In this document: piece after piece, positions 29,332 through 38,207 of the stretch
How positions within the stretch are numbered: position 1 is the stretch's first letter
Layout of the letters: every line of letters begins with the position of its first letter
NCBI GenBank assembly: GCA_008682415.1
Contig: VANK01000003.1
Location: forward strand, 372,001-436,000
Source of the DNA: Acidobacteria bacterium AB60
GTDB lineage: Bacteria; Acidobacteriota; Terriglobia; Terriglobales; Acidobacteriaceae
Direction of reading: 5' to 3'
DNA: 64,000 nucleotides
Notes under the pieces: model-generated
What the model was told of the DNA's origin: nothing
The model's database searches: none
What the model saw: the letters and a program-made list of their open reading frames with translations, nothing else
Translations under genes and position numbers: made by a program

Positions 29332-31437
29332 ATGGAAATGAAAGATTGCAACAAACTCTTGAGGAACCGGGCAAAGCGCCGCGCCATCATGGCTGCGTGC
29401 CTGATGCTGGTTCCAGTCCTCTGGGTTGCGGGGTGCGGGTCGTCACGCGCGCCGGTCGGCATAAGCGTGACTCCCGGAACCAGCGCGCTGACAGTGGGGC
29501 AAACGCAGACATTTACCGCGACGGTAACCAATACCTCCAATAGCGGGGTGACGTGGACGATCCAGGAAGGTTCGGCTGGTGGCAGCATCTCGTCCAACGG
29601 CTTGTACACCGCCCCGATGAAGGCCGGATCCTACCACGTGGTCGCCACCAGCGTTGCCGATCCATCGAAATCAACCAGCGCGGCGATCCGGGCCACAGCG
29701 CCCGCACCGGCGTTCACCAGCACCGCGCCCACGGTTGCCTCGGAGGGCGTGACTTACAGCTACGCAGTCACAGCGACCGATCCGGTGAACACGGAGGTCA
29801 CGTATTCGCTGAAGTCGGGACCCACGGGCGCGGCGATCAGCGGAGCCACTCTCAGCTGGACACCAACGCACGCCCAATCGCGGACCTCCAACTCCTTCGA
29901 TGTGGTGGCCACAACCGCGGCGGGGGGCACGGCGGACCAGACCTTTACGGTCACACCTATTGGCATCGTTCGCGGGACCGCAATCGACACCTATCTGACA
30001 GCGACGGGGAGCGTCACCAAGCCTGAGGATCTGTCGAATGCGTATATAGGGGTCTCGTTCCAGAACGGAAGTTCCTGGACGACGGTACAGGGTGTGGGAC
30101 TCGCGGATGGTACGTTCACGGTGAGCGGCGTGCCGACGGGAAGCTATTGGCTGGCAATCGCGTCGGGAGGCTACTGGACTTCAGCAAGCGACCTCGACCT
30201 GGGGCAAGACTTCGTGGGGCGTCCGGACGCGGTGAATGCGTCGAACGGCACGTCTCTGGGGTTGAGTTTCGCGGGCCTGAATGCGTTTGCCACCGACGAT
30301 GAGGTAGACATCTACAATCCCAACCTCGGCCAGGATTTTGACTGGTCTGAGAATCTCAACATCGGCGACACGACGTTTGCCTCGGTGTGGAACTGGACTG
30401 GACCTCTAAGCATCTCCGGCAAAGGAGATAACTGGTTCGTGATCCAGAGCCATCCGGCGGCGGTGGGTCCGGCAGTGTGGCGCATGGCGGTGACGGCCAC
30501 GCCCGCGCTGCCACTCGATCAGAAAGACGCGGACGAGACGGATCTGACCGGGCGACTCGATACCGCGACGTCGTTGACCGTGCACATGGCTGTCAAGGGA
30601 AGCCAGTTCGCTGCGGCGGCAGCGAATGCGGGAAGCGGCAGCAGCATCCATGCCACCACAGTCGGCGTGTACTCGCAGCCGTTCAGCGCCACGAAGGGAA
30701 GTGTAGGCGAGAATGAGAATCTTCTCGAGACCAAGGATCAGACGCCGATCACACAGGATGCCGACTATGGAGATATTGCCGTAGGCAACCCCTTCCCGGA
30801 TTCTTTCACGCCTTACGTGGCTGCGCGGTACGAGGTGCATGTGCCGTTTACGGCTACCGGCGCTAACGCCGCAGTGCAGGTGCCGGCCGAACTGTACCTG
30901 AGCAGTACGCAGATGCCAACCAAGGATGCGCCGCTCACGCCGCAGATCACGCCGGTGCAGAATCTGCGGTTGAACAGCGCTGCGTTCGTCCAGGGTTTGG
31001 CCACCAAGACGCTCAATCCAACGTTGTCTTGGGATGCGCCCGCCACGGGAACTCCCACGGGCTACCGGGTGAGTGTTTACTCGCTCACGGTCACGGGAAC
31101 CTCGGGATCGAGTTTTCAACCGGTTCTGGACCTCTTTACCAACGATCACACCCTGACGATTCCCAGCGGGATCCTGGCGGCGGGAGGGGAGTACTTCTTC
31201 CAGATCCGTGCCTTCCTGGCTCCCGGAGTGGACTTCACCTCGGCGCCGTATCACGGAGTGTTTCCGTGGTCGCATGCCGACCTGCTGACGCCGGTGATGT
31301 CGACGGCGGGAGCAACGGGATCGGTTGCGGTGGCCGAGGCGCTGCAGCACGTGGTCAATCGGCCGGCCAGTGCACCCGTGGCCGGCAATCCGGCGCGGGC
31401 GGTAAGTCGGACGCCAGTGAGGGTAAATCGAAACTAA
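29332..31437 (+). CDS. Lipoprotein with Ig-like and FN3-like domains
   Basis: 701 residues. ATG 29332 has AGGAG 8 bases upstream. The lipobox is VLWVAGCGSS, so the protein is lipid-anchored. Residues ~40-125 form a BIG2-like domain (VTPGTSALTVGQTQTFTATV, then SNGLYTAP). A cadherin/putative-Ig-like domain follows (VTYSYAVTATDP, ISGATLSWTPT). The centre (YIGVSFQNGSSWTTVQGVGL, LPTGSYWLAI-type strands) resembles a carboxypeptidase-regulatory or prealbumin-like fold, and the C-terminus has an FN3-like segment (LSWDAPATGTPTGYRVSVYSL). No enzymatic motif is seen. It follows the giant oxidase by 135 bp and ends at a strong terminator, so they may form one transcript. Confidence 0.78.
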   Translation: MEMKDCNKLLRNRAKRRAIMAACLMLVPVLWVAGCGSSRAPVGISVTPGTSALTVGQTQTFTATVTNTSNSGVTWTIQEGSAGGSISSNGLYTAPMKAGSYHVVATSVADPSKSTSAAIRATAPAPAFTSTAPTVASEGVTYSYAVTATDPVNTEVTYSLKSGPTGAAISGATLSWTPTHAQSRTSNSFDVVATTAAGGTADQTFTVTPIGIVRGTAIDTYLTATGSVTKPEDLSNAYIGVSFQNGSSWTTVQGVGLADGTFTVSGVPTGSYWLAIASGGYWTSASDLDLGQDFVGRPDAVNASNGTSLGLSFAGLNAFATDDEVDIYNPNLGQDFDWSENLNIGDTTFASVWNWTGPLSISGKGDNWFVIQSHPAAVGPAVWRMAVTATPALPLDQKDADETDLTGRLDTATSLTVHMAVKGSQFAAAAANAGSGSSIHATTVGVYSQPFSATKGSVGENENLLETKDQTPITQDADYGDIAVGNPFPDSFTPYVAARYEVHVPFTATGANAAVQVPAELYLSSTQMPTKDAPLTPQITPVQNLRLNSAAFVQGLATKTLNPTLSWDAPATGTPTGYRVSVYSLTVTGTSGSSFQPVLDLFTNDHTLTIPSGILAAGGEYFFQIRAFLAPGVDFTSAPYHGVFPWSHADLLTPVMSTAGATGSVAVAEALQHVVNRPASAPVAGNPARAVSRTPVRVNRN

Positions 31438-31461
31438 ACACGACGTAACCAGCAAAACTTC

Positions 31462-31496
31462 GCGCGCCCGGCACCGGCTGCCGGGCGCGCTTTCTT
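31462..31496 (+). terminator. Rho-independent terminator
   Basis: A perfect 12-bp GC-rich stem, GCGCGCCCGGCA (31462-31473) with TGCCGGGCGCGC (31479-31490), a 5-base loop, then TTTCTT. It lies 25 bases after the stop of the lipoprotein gene and closes the oxidase-lipoprotein unit. Confidence 0.9.
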
Positions 31497-31534
31497 GTAT
31501 GGACTGCGAGAGCGGGAGGCGATGACGAATTCAG

Positions 31535-31577
31535 TTGACTTGATCCCTTCCCTTGTATATAGCTATTTAGCTATATA
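31535..31577 (+). promoter_or_regulatory. Promoter with overlapping ArsR-type operator
   Basis: TTGACT at 31535-31540 is a good -35. The -10 lies inside a perfect palindrome at 31556-31577: arms TATATAGCTA and TAGCTATATA with a 2-base centre. The palindrome ends one base before the ATG at 31579, so there is no room for a ribosome binding site and the mRNA is probably leaderless or nearly so. ArsR repressors typically bind such AT-rich palindromes over their own -10. Confidence 0.75.
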
Positions 31578-31578
31578 G

Positions 31579-32361
31579 ATGGTAAGAGATCAACCCAGGA
31601 CGGAGGAGCTACTGGATGCGACGTTTGCAGCGCTCTCGGACACGACGCGGCGACGCATCCTGGAGCGACTGGCATTGGGAGACGCGACTGTGGGGGAACT
31701 GACGGCGATGTTCCAACTTACCCAGCCCACCATCTCCAAGCACCTGCAGGTGCTGGAGCGCGCAGGGTTGATCTCCACCATCCGCGATGCGCAGCGCAGG
31801 TTGCGGCGCCTCGTTCACAATCCTCTGCAGGGCGCGACAGCATGGCTGATGGGTTACCGAAACCCAGGCAGCCTACAGTTTCTAACCCCGGGAGATCGCG
31901 AGATCGTGATGAAGAGGGCCTTCTGGGCATCCCGGCACAGAGTGTTCGACGCATTTATGCAGCCCAGGTTGCTGAAGCAGTGGTTCTATGGCAAGCCGGG
32001 AGGAGTTCTGGCGGTATGCAAGGTGGCTTCGAAGCCGGGCGAATCATTCCGCTACGTTTGGCGCGACCCCGGAGGGCGAGAGATGGGTTTGAGCGGCATA
32101 TGCCTGGCACTCGTGAGGCCGGAGCGCATCGTCGCCACCGAGGAGTATGACCAGGCGTGGTATCCGGGAGGGGCGATCGGTACGATCGAGATCCATCAGT
32201 ATGGGGACGTATCGATACTAACGCAGACGATACGCTATGAGTCGCGCGAGGCGCGAGAGATCGTGGTGGCTACACAGATGGAGCACGCGGTGGCCCTGGG
32301 ATACGACCGGCTGGAGACTCTGCTCGCAACTCTTGAGCGCCAGAAGGGGAGAAAATCATGA
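31579..32361 (+). CDS. ArsR-family HTH fused to SRPBCC (AHSA1-like) domain
   Basis: 260 residues. Residues ~8-85 form an ArsR winged helix (FAALSDTTRRRILERLALGD, VGELTAMFQLTQPTISKHL, LERAGLIS). From ~110 the sequence is an SRPBCC/AHSA1-like hydrophobic-ligand fold (VMKRAFWASRHRVFDAFMQP, LLKQWFYGKPG, FRYVWRDPGGREM, LVRPERIVATEEYD). The two parts are often separate adjacent genes; here they are one protein, so ligand binding could directly control DNA binding. The metal-binding Cys of classical ArsR are absent, so it is not a metal sensor. It overlaps the next gene by 4 bases (ATGA). Confidence 0.87.
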   Translation: MVRDQPRTEELLDATFAALSDTTRRRILERLALGDATVGELTAMFQLTQPTISKHLQVLERAGLISTIRDAQRRLRRLVHNPLQGATAWLMGYRNPGSLQFLTPGDREIVMKRAFWASRHRVFDAFMQPRLLKQWFYGKPGGVLAVCKVASKPGESFRYVWRDPGGREMGLSGICLALVRPERIVATEEYDQAWYPGGAIGTIEIHQYGDVSILTQTIRYESREAREIVVATQMEHAVALGYDRLETLLATLERQKGRKS

Positions 32362-32783
32362 GCAATGGGGTAGTGGAGGGAGCAGTCAGTTCCCGCAGGA
32401 TTGGCAGGAGCATTCTCGCGCTTCTTGCAGGCTTTGTAGTCAACGTCGCGCTCTCCGTGATAACCGATTTCGCCCTGCAGGCTGCCGGAGTTTTGCCGGT
32501 AATCGGGCGGGGAACGATGAATGATTCGCAGTGCGCTTTGGCGGCGGCATACCGAGCCCTGTTCAGTGTTATCAGTTCGTATGTCGTTGCTCGACTCGCC
32601 CCCTATCGGCCGATGGAGCACGCGCTTGTGGGAGCAGGCATCGGCATGGTGCTTGCCACGGCAGGTGCGGCGGCGACCTGGAACCGGGGTCTAGGTCCGC
32701 ACTGGTATCCCGTGGCTTTGATCGCGGTGGCCTTACCTTCGGGGTGGGCGGGAGCCAGGCTGTGGTTAGCGCAGGCGCGCTAA
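32358..32783 (+). CDS. Small four-helix membrane protein
   Basis: 141 residues with about four hydrophobic helices (SILALLAGFVVNVALSVI, YRALFSVISSYVVARL, ALVGAGIGMVLATAGAA, YPVALIAVALPSGW). Its ATG overlaps the TGA of the ArsR-SRPBCC gene, so translation is coupled and the two belong together. No characterised family is recognised. It may be the protein controlled by the fused regulator. Confidence 0.75.
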   Translation: MSNGVVEGAVSSRRIGRSILALLAGFVVNVALSVITDFALQAAGVLPVIGRGTMNDSQCALAAAYRALFSVISSYVVARLAPYRPMEHALVGAGIGMVLATAGAAATWNRGLGPHWYPVALIAVALPSGWAGARLWLAQAR

Positions 32784-32818
32784 CTTGTGCGGGCGGGAGA
32801 TCTTAGTGAGGAAGATGC

Positions 32819-33250
32819 ATGGCGAAGAAGAATGCTGTTTCCACCAAGGAATCGAGGCCGGATGAAGTTGACGCTTACCTGCGGGCGATGGACCATCCCT
32901 TGAAGCGGGTTGTGGAAGCACTGCGAGCGGTCATCCTCAGTGCAGATTCCCGCATCGGCGAGGAAGTGAAATGGAACGCCCCGGCATTCTTCTACACCGG
33001 CGCGATGGTGGAGTTCGATCCCAAGAAGCACATGAGACATCTGGTAGTGCTCAATCTGTTCAAGAAGGACAGCGTGCGTCTCGTGTTTCCCAGCGGCGCG
33101 CGCATCGGGGATACTTCGGGTCTGTTGACAGGCGATTACTCCGACGGACGGCGGCTCGCACAGTTTTCCAGCACTGACGAGGTGCGATCGAGGCGGAGTG
33201 ATCTGGAACGCGCGATCCGGCAATGGCTCAGCACCCTGGTAAAGGACTGA
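32819..33250 (+). CDS. DUF1801 protein
   Basis: 143 residues. ATG follows AGGAAG by 5 bases. The pattern VDAYLRAMDHPLKRVVEALR, EEVKWNAPAFFYTGAMVEFDPKKHM and LVFPSGARIGD is that of DUF1801 (YdhG-like) proteins, which adopt an SRPBCC-unrelated small alpha/beta fold of unknown function. Genes of this type are commonly found beside ArsR-SRPBCC regulators, and the 35-bp gap suggests the same transcript. Confidence 0.82.
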   Translation: MAKKNAVSTKESRPDEVDAYLRAMDHPLKRVVEALRAVILSADSRIGEEVKWNAPAFFYTGAMVEFDPKKHMRHLVVLNLFKKDSVRLVFPSGARIGDTSGLLTGDYSDGRRLAQFSSTDEVRSRRSDLERAIRQWLSTLVKD

Positions 33251-33332
33251 CGGAAGTCGTCTGGTTCAACGATCCGTGAAGCGGAGATCACACGCCGAAG
33301 AGGGTTGCAATCCGCTCCGAGTCCAATGGCCG

Positions 33333-34739
33333 TCAAGTCCGATCCATCTTCTCCAGAGGAAGACCCTTTGTCTCTGGCACAGCCGCGAACACGAACAGAC
33401 CGCCGGCGAGGCATATCCCCGCATAAATCAGGAATGTTCCTGACGTTCCGATTGCCTGGTTCAGGAGAGGAAACGTGTAAGTAAGCAGGAATGATGCGAT
33501 CCACAGCACCGCGACCGAGAGTGAAACGGCCGAGGCGCGCAGCCGATTGGGAAAGATCTCGGTGATGAGCACCCACGTCACCGGCGCGAGCGACATAGCA
33601 TACGAGGCGATCGCGCAGAGGGTGAGGACTAGCACCCATCTTCCCTGCGCATGGGCGCGGTAGGCGGCGCTGGCAGCCAGGTGGGATGCCGCGATCGCGA
33701 GGCAGCCGAAGATCATCAGCTTCCTTCGACCGAAGCGGTCAACCAGCGACATCGCAACCACGGTGAAAACAAGGTTGATGGCGCCGGTGATGACGATATT
33801 GAAGAGGATCTCGCTTACGCCGTAGCCCGCGCTCCGGTAGACCTCCTGCGCATAATTGAAGAGAATGTTGATGCCGCTCCACTGTTGCAGAACGGCAAGC
33901 GTGGCACCTACAAGGACTAGCTTGCGGCCGCGCCCGGTGACGAGTTCGCGCCAGCTTCCCGCATCGCCGGGCTTGGCGAGGAAGCTCTCAATTGTTGACA
34001 GTTCCGATTGCGCGTAGGCTACGCCGCCGATACGGCGCAGCGCTTCGAGCGCGGCGGCAGGATTGCTTCGGGCGACCAGCCAGCGGGGGCTTTCCGGAAT
34101 GAACGGCGCGCAGCAGAGAAAGAGTAGCGCAGGAAGAGCCACCGCCGTGAACATCCAGCGCCAGCCGTACTGCGCATTCCAGGACGAGGCGAGCAGAACC
34201 TGTCCCCCCGGAACGCTCTCGGCGATGCGCCAATTGGCTAGCTGAGCAGCCAGAATGCCGAGGACGATGGCGAGCTGATTGAGGCTGACCAGGCGCCCTC
34301 GCCAGCGGGCGGGGCTGATCTCGGCGATATACAGCGGCGAGACATTCGAAGCCAGCCCGATGGCAACACCTCCGACGATGCGCCAGGCGATAAATGTATG
34401 GAAACTGTGAGTCCAACCAGTCAGAACGGACGAGAGGGCAAACAGAAAGGCGGCGACGATGAGCAGTTTCTTCCGGCCGAACCGATCGGCGGAAGGCCCG
34501 GCAAGCAACGATCCGAAGAAGCAGCCGACAAGAGCGCAGCTATTGGCCCAGCCGATCTGGGCCTCTGAGGTGAGATGGAAATAGACTTCGTAAAAGGGCT
34601 TGGCGCCTCCGATGACAACCCAGTCGTAGCCGAAGAGCAGGCCTCCCAATGCAGCGATGAACGCGATGCCCCACAGATAGCGCAGATGAAGCTTTGGGTC
34701 GGCGGAAGCGCGCAGGGGTGCGAAAGAAGGAGTATGCAC
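33333..34739 (-). CDS. Sugar-porter MFS transporter
   Basis: 468 residues with twelve predicted membrane helices. Sugar-porter signatures are present: LLFGYDWVVIGGA in helix 1, DRFGRKKLL after helix 2, VGGVAIGLASNVSPLYIAEISPARWRGRL around helices 4-5, PESPRWL before the central loop, QQWSGIN in helix 7, DRFGRRKL and VPETKG at the C-terminus. It would import a monosaccharide, most likely by proton symport. The start is a GTG two bases after the stop of the DUF5107-TPR gene, so the two are co-transcribed. The context of GH35 and GH29 enzymes suggests galactose or a related sugar, but specificity cannot be read directly. Confidence 0.92.
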   Translation of the reverse strand: MHTPSFAPLRASADPKLHLRYLWGIAFIAALGGLLFGYDWVVIGGAKPFYEVYFHLTSEAQIGWANSCALVGCFFGSLLAGPSADRFGRKKLLIVAAFLFALSSVLTGWTHSFHTFIAWRIVGGVAIGLASNVSPLYIAEISPARWRGRLVSLNQLAIVLGILAAQLANWRIAESVPGGQVLLASSWNAQYGWRWMFTAVALPALLFLCCAPFIPESPRWLVARSNPAAALEALRRIGGVAYAQSELSTIESFLAKPGDAGSWRELVTGRGRKLVLVGATLAVLQQWSGINILFNYAQEVYRSAGYGVSEILFNIVITGAINLVFTVVAMSLVDRFGRRKLMIFGCLAIAASHLAASAAYRAHAQGRWVLVLTLCAIASYAMSLAPVTWVLITEIFPNRLRASAVSLSVAVLWIASFLLTYTFPLLNQAIGTSGTFLIYAGICLAGGLFVFAAVPETKGLPLEKMDRT

Positions 34740-34741
34740 GT

Positions 34742-37700
34742 TCAGAGCCCCGGCCCATCGTTGAAGTCATCGAGCTGACTGGCGAGGTCGGACGCCCCTG
34801 TGTGACTGCAATCCAAGTTGAGCAGGTGCTGCAGAATCTGTTCAGCCTCGGCCTTACGGTGCAAGCCGAGCAGAGCCTGGGCCCGGAGAAACAGCGCGTC
34901 GATCGTGTTCCGCCGATCAAGATCCTCATGAAACAGCAGCATGGCGGGAAGCGACGTGGCGAAGTAGTCGATCTTCAGCGGCGTCCGTTCCAAGTTGGCC
35001 GCATGTTCGTAGATGCGTGCGAAAAGGGCGGTCGCCTCGTCTTCTTTTCCCAGCCGGGAGAGCGCGAGCGCGGTCCAGAAGGTCATATCGGAGATAGATT
35101 GGGCTGACATCCTCTGAAAATCGCCTTCGTGTTGCGCGGCGCGACCCCACCATGCGCGGGCAGTCTCTCGATCTCCGCTAAGCTCAAAGCATTTGCCCAG
35201 CCAGAAGCAAATGTGTCCCCGGCTTGCGAGCAGATGCCACGCCTCACCGAGACTGGGTGGCGGCTCAAGACCAGAAAGGAAGTGATCCCTCGCCTCGGTG
35301 TACCGATGCCCCTGAAGTGAGCGACGCCCGAGCATCAACCGAGCCCGCACATACTGCCCGAGTACCAGGCCCTCGCCGCCTTCCCAGGGCTGAAACCGCC
35401 GTCCAAGCAGAAGGCTCAGCGCCTCGTCTGGCTTTCCCGTCTGATTCAGAAGCGTCGCCACCTCGACCGAGAGATCATCTCGAGCTTCCAACAGCGATGG
35501 GTGCCTGAGAAGCTCTTGCAAACGCTGCCTGGGTGGCCGGCCGGTTCGTTTCCAAAGCTGGTCGCGTTCGTAGAGTACGCGCGCATCTTGAGGATTGCCC
35601 TCAAAGGCGGCTTCGAAGCTCCTCAAAGCGCGATCTGGATCGTGACGCACATTGTAGTAGGCAATTCCCAGGTTGCGATAGACCGTGGCGAACGCGGGAT
35701 TGCGTCTTGCCGCGTTCTCCCACTGCTCAATTGCCTCCTCGTAACGTCGCCGGTCGTAGAGCAGGTTTCCAAGCAGATAGGGCGGCATCCAGAGGGAGGG
35801 CGCAGTTGCGCAGGCCCATTCGAGAACGACCATCTCCTCCAGTCGGCTGGGGAAGCAGTAGTCGACGCAGGAATCATTGGCGCGGTGGAGCGTCTGCTCG
35901 GCGCACGCATCAGAGAGTCTTTCTTGGATCCAGGCCAAAGTGAACCGGATCATGGGGACGGACCCATCTCGCGCGTCGAGATTTGCTGCCTCGAGCACTC
36001 GCCTAGCCTCTGAATGCAGTCCCGCTCGCATCAGGTCGAATGCGAGATCGAGAGATTCCTGCCCGGTTGAAGGCGGGATGCCGTTTTGCCACCGCGCCCC
36101 GACATCGAGAGGATCGAGTTCCAGAGTCTCTTCGAGACAACGTTGGGCCGCCCTGGTGTTGCCGGATTTGGCGAGGAGGATGATTTTAAGATTGCGAGCA
36201 CTCAGGTTGTCCGGGTCGGATCTCAGGGCATGATCGAGGTGACTGAGAGCCGACGTCCACTGCCGGGCGGCGGCGTCACACTCGGCGAGCGCGAAGTACG
36301 CGGGGGCCTTCCAGGCTGCGTTCCATGTGGCTTTATAGAATGCCCCGTATGCGTCCTGGTTTCGTCTCTGATATCGGTATGCCAGGCCCAGGTTGTAAAA
36401 GGGCTCGCCATCGCGCGGATTGGGATTGAGAGCCGTAAGGCGCGCGATTGCGGATCGGAAGTGCCGCACAGCCTCTTCGAATTCGCCGCGCCGAAGATGC
36501 CACAGTCCCATCGCGTTGTGGATGCGGGATTCCTGTGGATCACGGCGTAGGCCCTCCGTCCAGTAAGTTTCCGGCATCCGCGTAGCATGGCGATATTGCT
36601 CCAGATGCAGCCCTGTGAGGTAGAGCTCCTCGATGGTCTCGATCTCTTCGGGAGTTGCGGGTTCATTTGCCACGGCGGGTGGTGACGCAGGCTGAACCTG
36701 AACCGACTCGTATTCGATCACGAGCCTGGCGCCGGTGTGCACGGTAACGGCGATGCGGGTCTGATCAAGAGGAATCTCGAGTGGAATCTCAAGCAGAAGC
36801 GGGTCGGCAACTGGGATGCTTCGCTTCCACTGCGCAGTTTCAGCGCCGTCGACCGTCACACGAATCATAGCGTCGTCAAGGGGCGCTGTGACGCAAATGC
36901 CGATTCGCAGTTTTCCGTGCTCCTGCCTGACGCTGAGCGCTGCCTCCGCGTTTGCGGCGACCGGCGTTCCGATGGCGTGGATCGGGTACCAATTTTGGGT
37001 AAAGGTTTTCGTCTCCCACGGCCCGAGATAGGAAAAGTCGGGCTGATTGTCCGTATACACTCCGGCCATCAGCTCAATGTAAGGGCCATCGTTCTCGGTG
37101 AGGTTGCGGTCCCACGCATAGCCGAACTCGTGGTTCCCCCACGTCCACTGTTTCTTCCCGGGCGAGATGTGATGATTGGCCACATGCACTACGCCCGCAT
37201 CGGCCTTGTGATCGTAGCCCCCAAAGAAGTCCTGTTCCGTGCCAGTACCCATATAGCTGGTCGGAACTGGGATGTTCGCGTACCAGCTCAGGTCATCGGG
37301 AGGGTACTGTCCGTTCGGCACGAAATGGCGCGGCATCTCGTCGTCGGGGACGCCATGGCGCGCACGGGTTCCGTAGTCAATTCCGTAGTAGGAGCCGCCA
37401 CTGCGGGGAAACGAGGTAATGGCGCGCCTCGCATGGTCGGCGACGAACCGCACGTCTGAGGGAAAGAAGGACTGATATTGCTCGTGGACACGCGTCGCGG
37501 CGTTGGCCCACCACAGAAAGGTCTGCGTGAACGGTGTGCGGTTGTACAGCCGGACCTTGAGCTCGAGAAGGCGCCGTCCTGGTCTCAGGCAGACTCCATG
37601 CATCCCTTTGAGACGCTGGAGGGGATCGTGATCGCTGCACCAGATCGTCATGGAGCCGTCGCTCTCTTCCTCAATCTCTGTAGTGACCGCAAGGAACGTC

Positions 37701-38152
37701 GCCGGCCGGTGGTGTTGAGGCCAGTTAAACTCCACACCACCGGAGATCCACGGTCCCGCGAGACCCACGAGCGCAGGCTTAATCACGTTCTGGCGATAAA
37801 AGAAATCGTAGCCGGTGGTCTTGTCATAACCCACGTGAATCCGGCCGCCGATCTCCGGCAGAATCATGATGCGAAGAAAGTCATTTTCGAGATGGAGCGC
37901 CTTCCACGAGCGCGGTGCGGGGTTCGTCGCGATCCGATCGATAAAGGGAAGCGGATATACTTTTCCGCTGCTCCCCTGGTAGACGCGACGCTCCAGGAAC
38001 ATAGGATTTCGTTCCGGTGAGCCAGCCTCATAAGTGAGTATCTCCACCTCTTGCTCCCACGCCTTCACGGGGCCGCACAGTGATGGAGGAGCTTCCGGCA
38101 GAAGGACGCCCTGGGTGGCGGAGGAGGTCCCCTCAAGGGAATGCAGCGACAT
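34742..38152 (-). CDS. DUF5107 and tetratricopeptide-repeat protein
   Basis: 1,136 residues. ATG 38152 has GGAG 5 bases upstream; an upstream in-frame ATG at 38188 lacks one. Residues ~25-400 are a DUF5107 domain (LHLENDFLRIMILPEIGGRI, DFFYRQNVIKPALVGLAGPW, GGVEFNWPQHHRP, FLWWANAATRVH, YDHKADAGVVHVANHHI), resembling the galactose-mutarotase beta-sandwich. From ~510 to the end are many TPR units (NAMGLWHLRRGEFEEAVRHF, YFALAECDAAARQWTSALSH, YRNLGIAYYNVRHDPDRAL). No signal peptide is visible, so it is probably cytoplasmic. It is transcribed with the sugar transporter and divergent from GH35, which points to sugar or oligosaccharide handling. Confidence 0.85.
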   Translation of the reverse strand: MSLHSLEGTSSATQGVLLPEAPPSLCGPVKAWEQEVEILTYEAGSPERNPMFLERRVYQGSSGKVYPLPFIDRIATNPAPRSWKALHLENDFLRIMILPEIGGRIHVGYDKTTGYDFFYRQNVIKPALVGLAGPWISGGVEFNWPQHHRPATFLAVTTEIEEESDGSMTIWCSDHDPLQRLKGMHGVCLRPGRRLLELKVRLYNRTPFTQTFLWWANAATRVHEQYQSFFPSDVRFVADHARRAITSFPRSGGSYYGIDYGTRARHGVPDDEMPRHFVPNGQYPPDDLSWYANIPVPTSYMGTGTEQDFFGGYDHKADAGVVHVANHHISPGKKQWTWGNHEFGYAWDRNLTENDGPYIELMAGVYTDNQPDFSYLGPWETKTFTQNWYPIHAIGTPVAANAEAALSVRQEHGKLRIGICVTAPLDDAMIRVTVDGAETAQWKRSIPVADPLLLEIPLEIPLDQTRIAVTVHTGARLVIEYESVQVQPASPPAVANEPATPEEIETIEELYLTGLHLEQYRHATRMPETYWTEGLRRDPQESRIHNAMGLWHLRRGEFEEAVRHFRSAIARLTALNPNPRDGEPFYNLGLAYRYQRRNQDAYGAFYKATWNAAWKAPAYFALAECDAAARQWTSALSHLDHALRSDPDNLSARNLKIILLAKSGNTRAAQRCLEETLELDPLDVGARWQNGIPPSTGQESLDLAFDLMRAGLHSEARRVLEAANLDARDGSVPMIRFTLAWIQERLSDACAEQTLHRANDSCVDYCFPSRLEEMVVLEWACATAPSLWMPPYLLGNLLYDRRRYEEAIEQWENAARRNPAFATVYRNLGIAYYNVRHDPDRALRSFEAAFEGNPQDARVLYERDQLWKRTGRPPRQRLQELLRHPSLLEARDDLSVEVATLLNQTGKPDEALSLLLGRRFQPWEGGEGLVLGQYVRARLMLGRRSLQGHRYTEARDHFLSGLEPPPSLGEAWHLLASRGHICFWLGKCFELSGDRETARAWWGRAAQHEGDFQRMSAQSISDMTFWTALALSRLGKEDEATALFARIYEHAANLERTPLKIDYFATSLPAMLLFHEDLDRRNTIDALFLRAQALLGLHRKAEAEQILQHLLNLDCSHTGASDLASQLDDFNDGPGL

Positions 38153-38169
38153 GAGCGCTCCAGAGTTTA

Positions 38170-38185
38170 TGGTTAACGTACACCA
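38170..38185. promoter_or_regulatory. LacI-like operator between divergent sugar genes
   Basis: TGGTTAACGTACACCA reads as a 16-bp imperfect palindrome (12 of 16 positions symmetric) around a central CG, the layout of LacI-family operators. It lies 18 bases upstream of the DUF5107 start and 23 bases before the preferred GH35 start, so one protein could control both directions. Confidence 0.4.
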
Positions 38186-38207
38186 CACTACCCGTTGCGA
38201 GGTGCAT

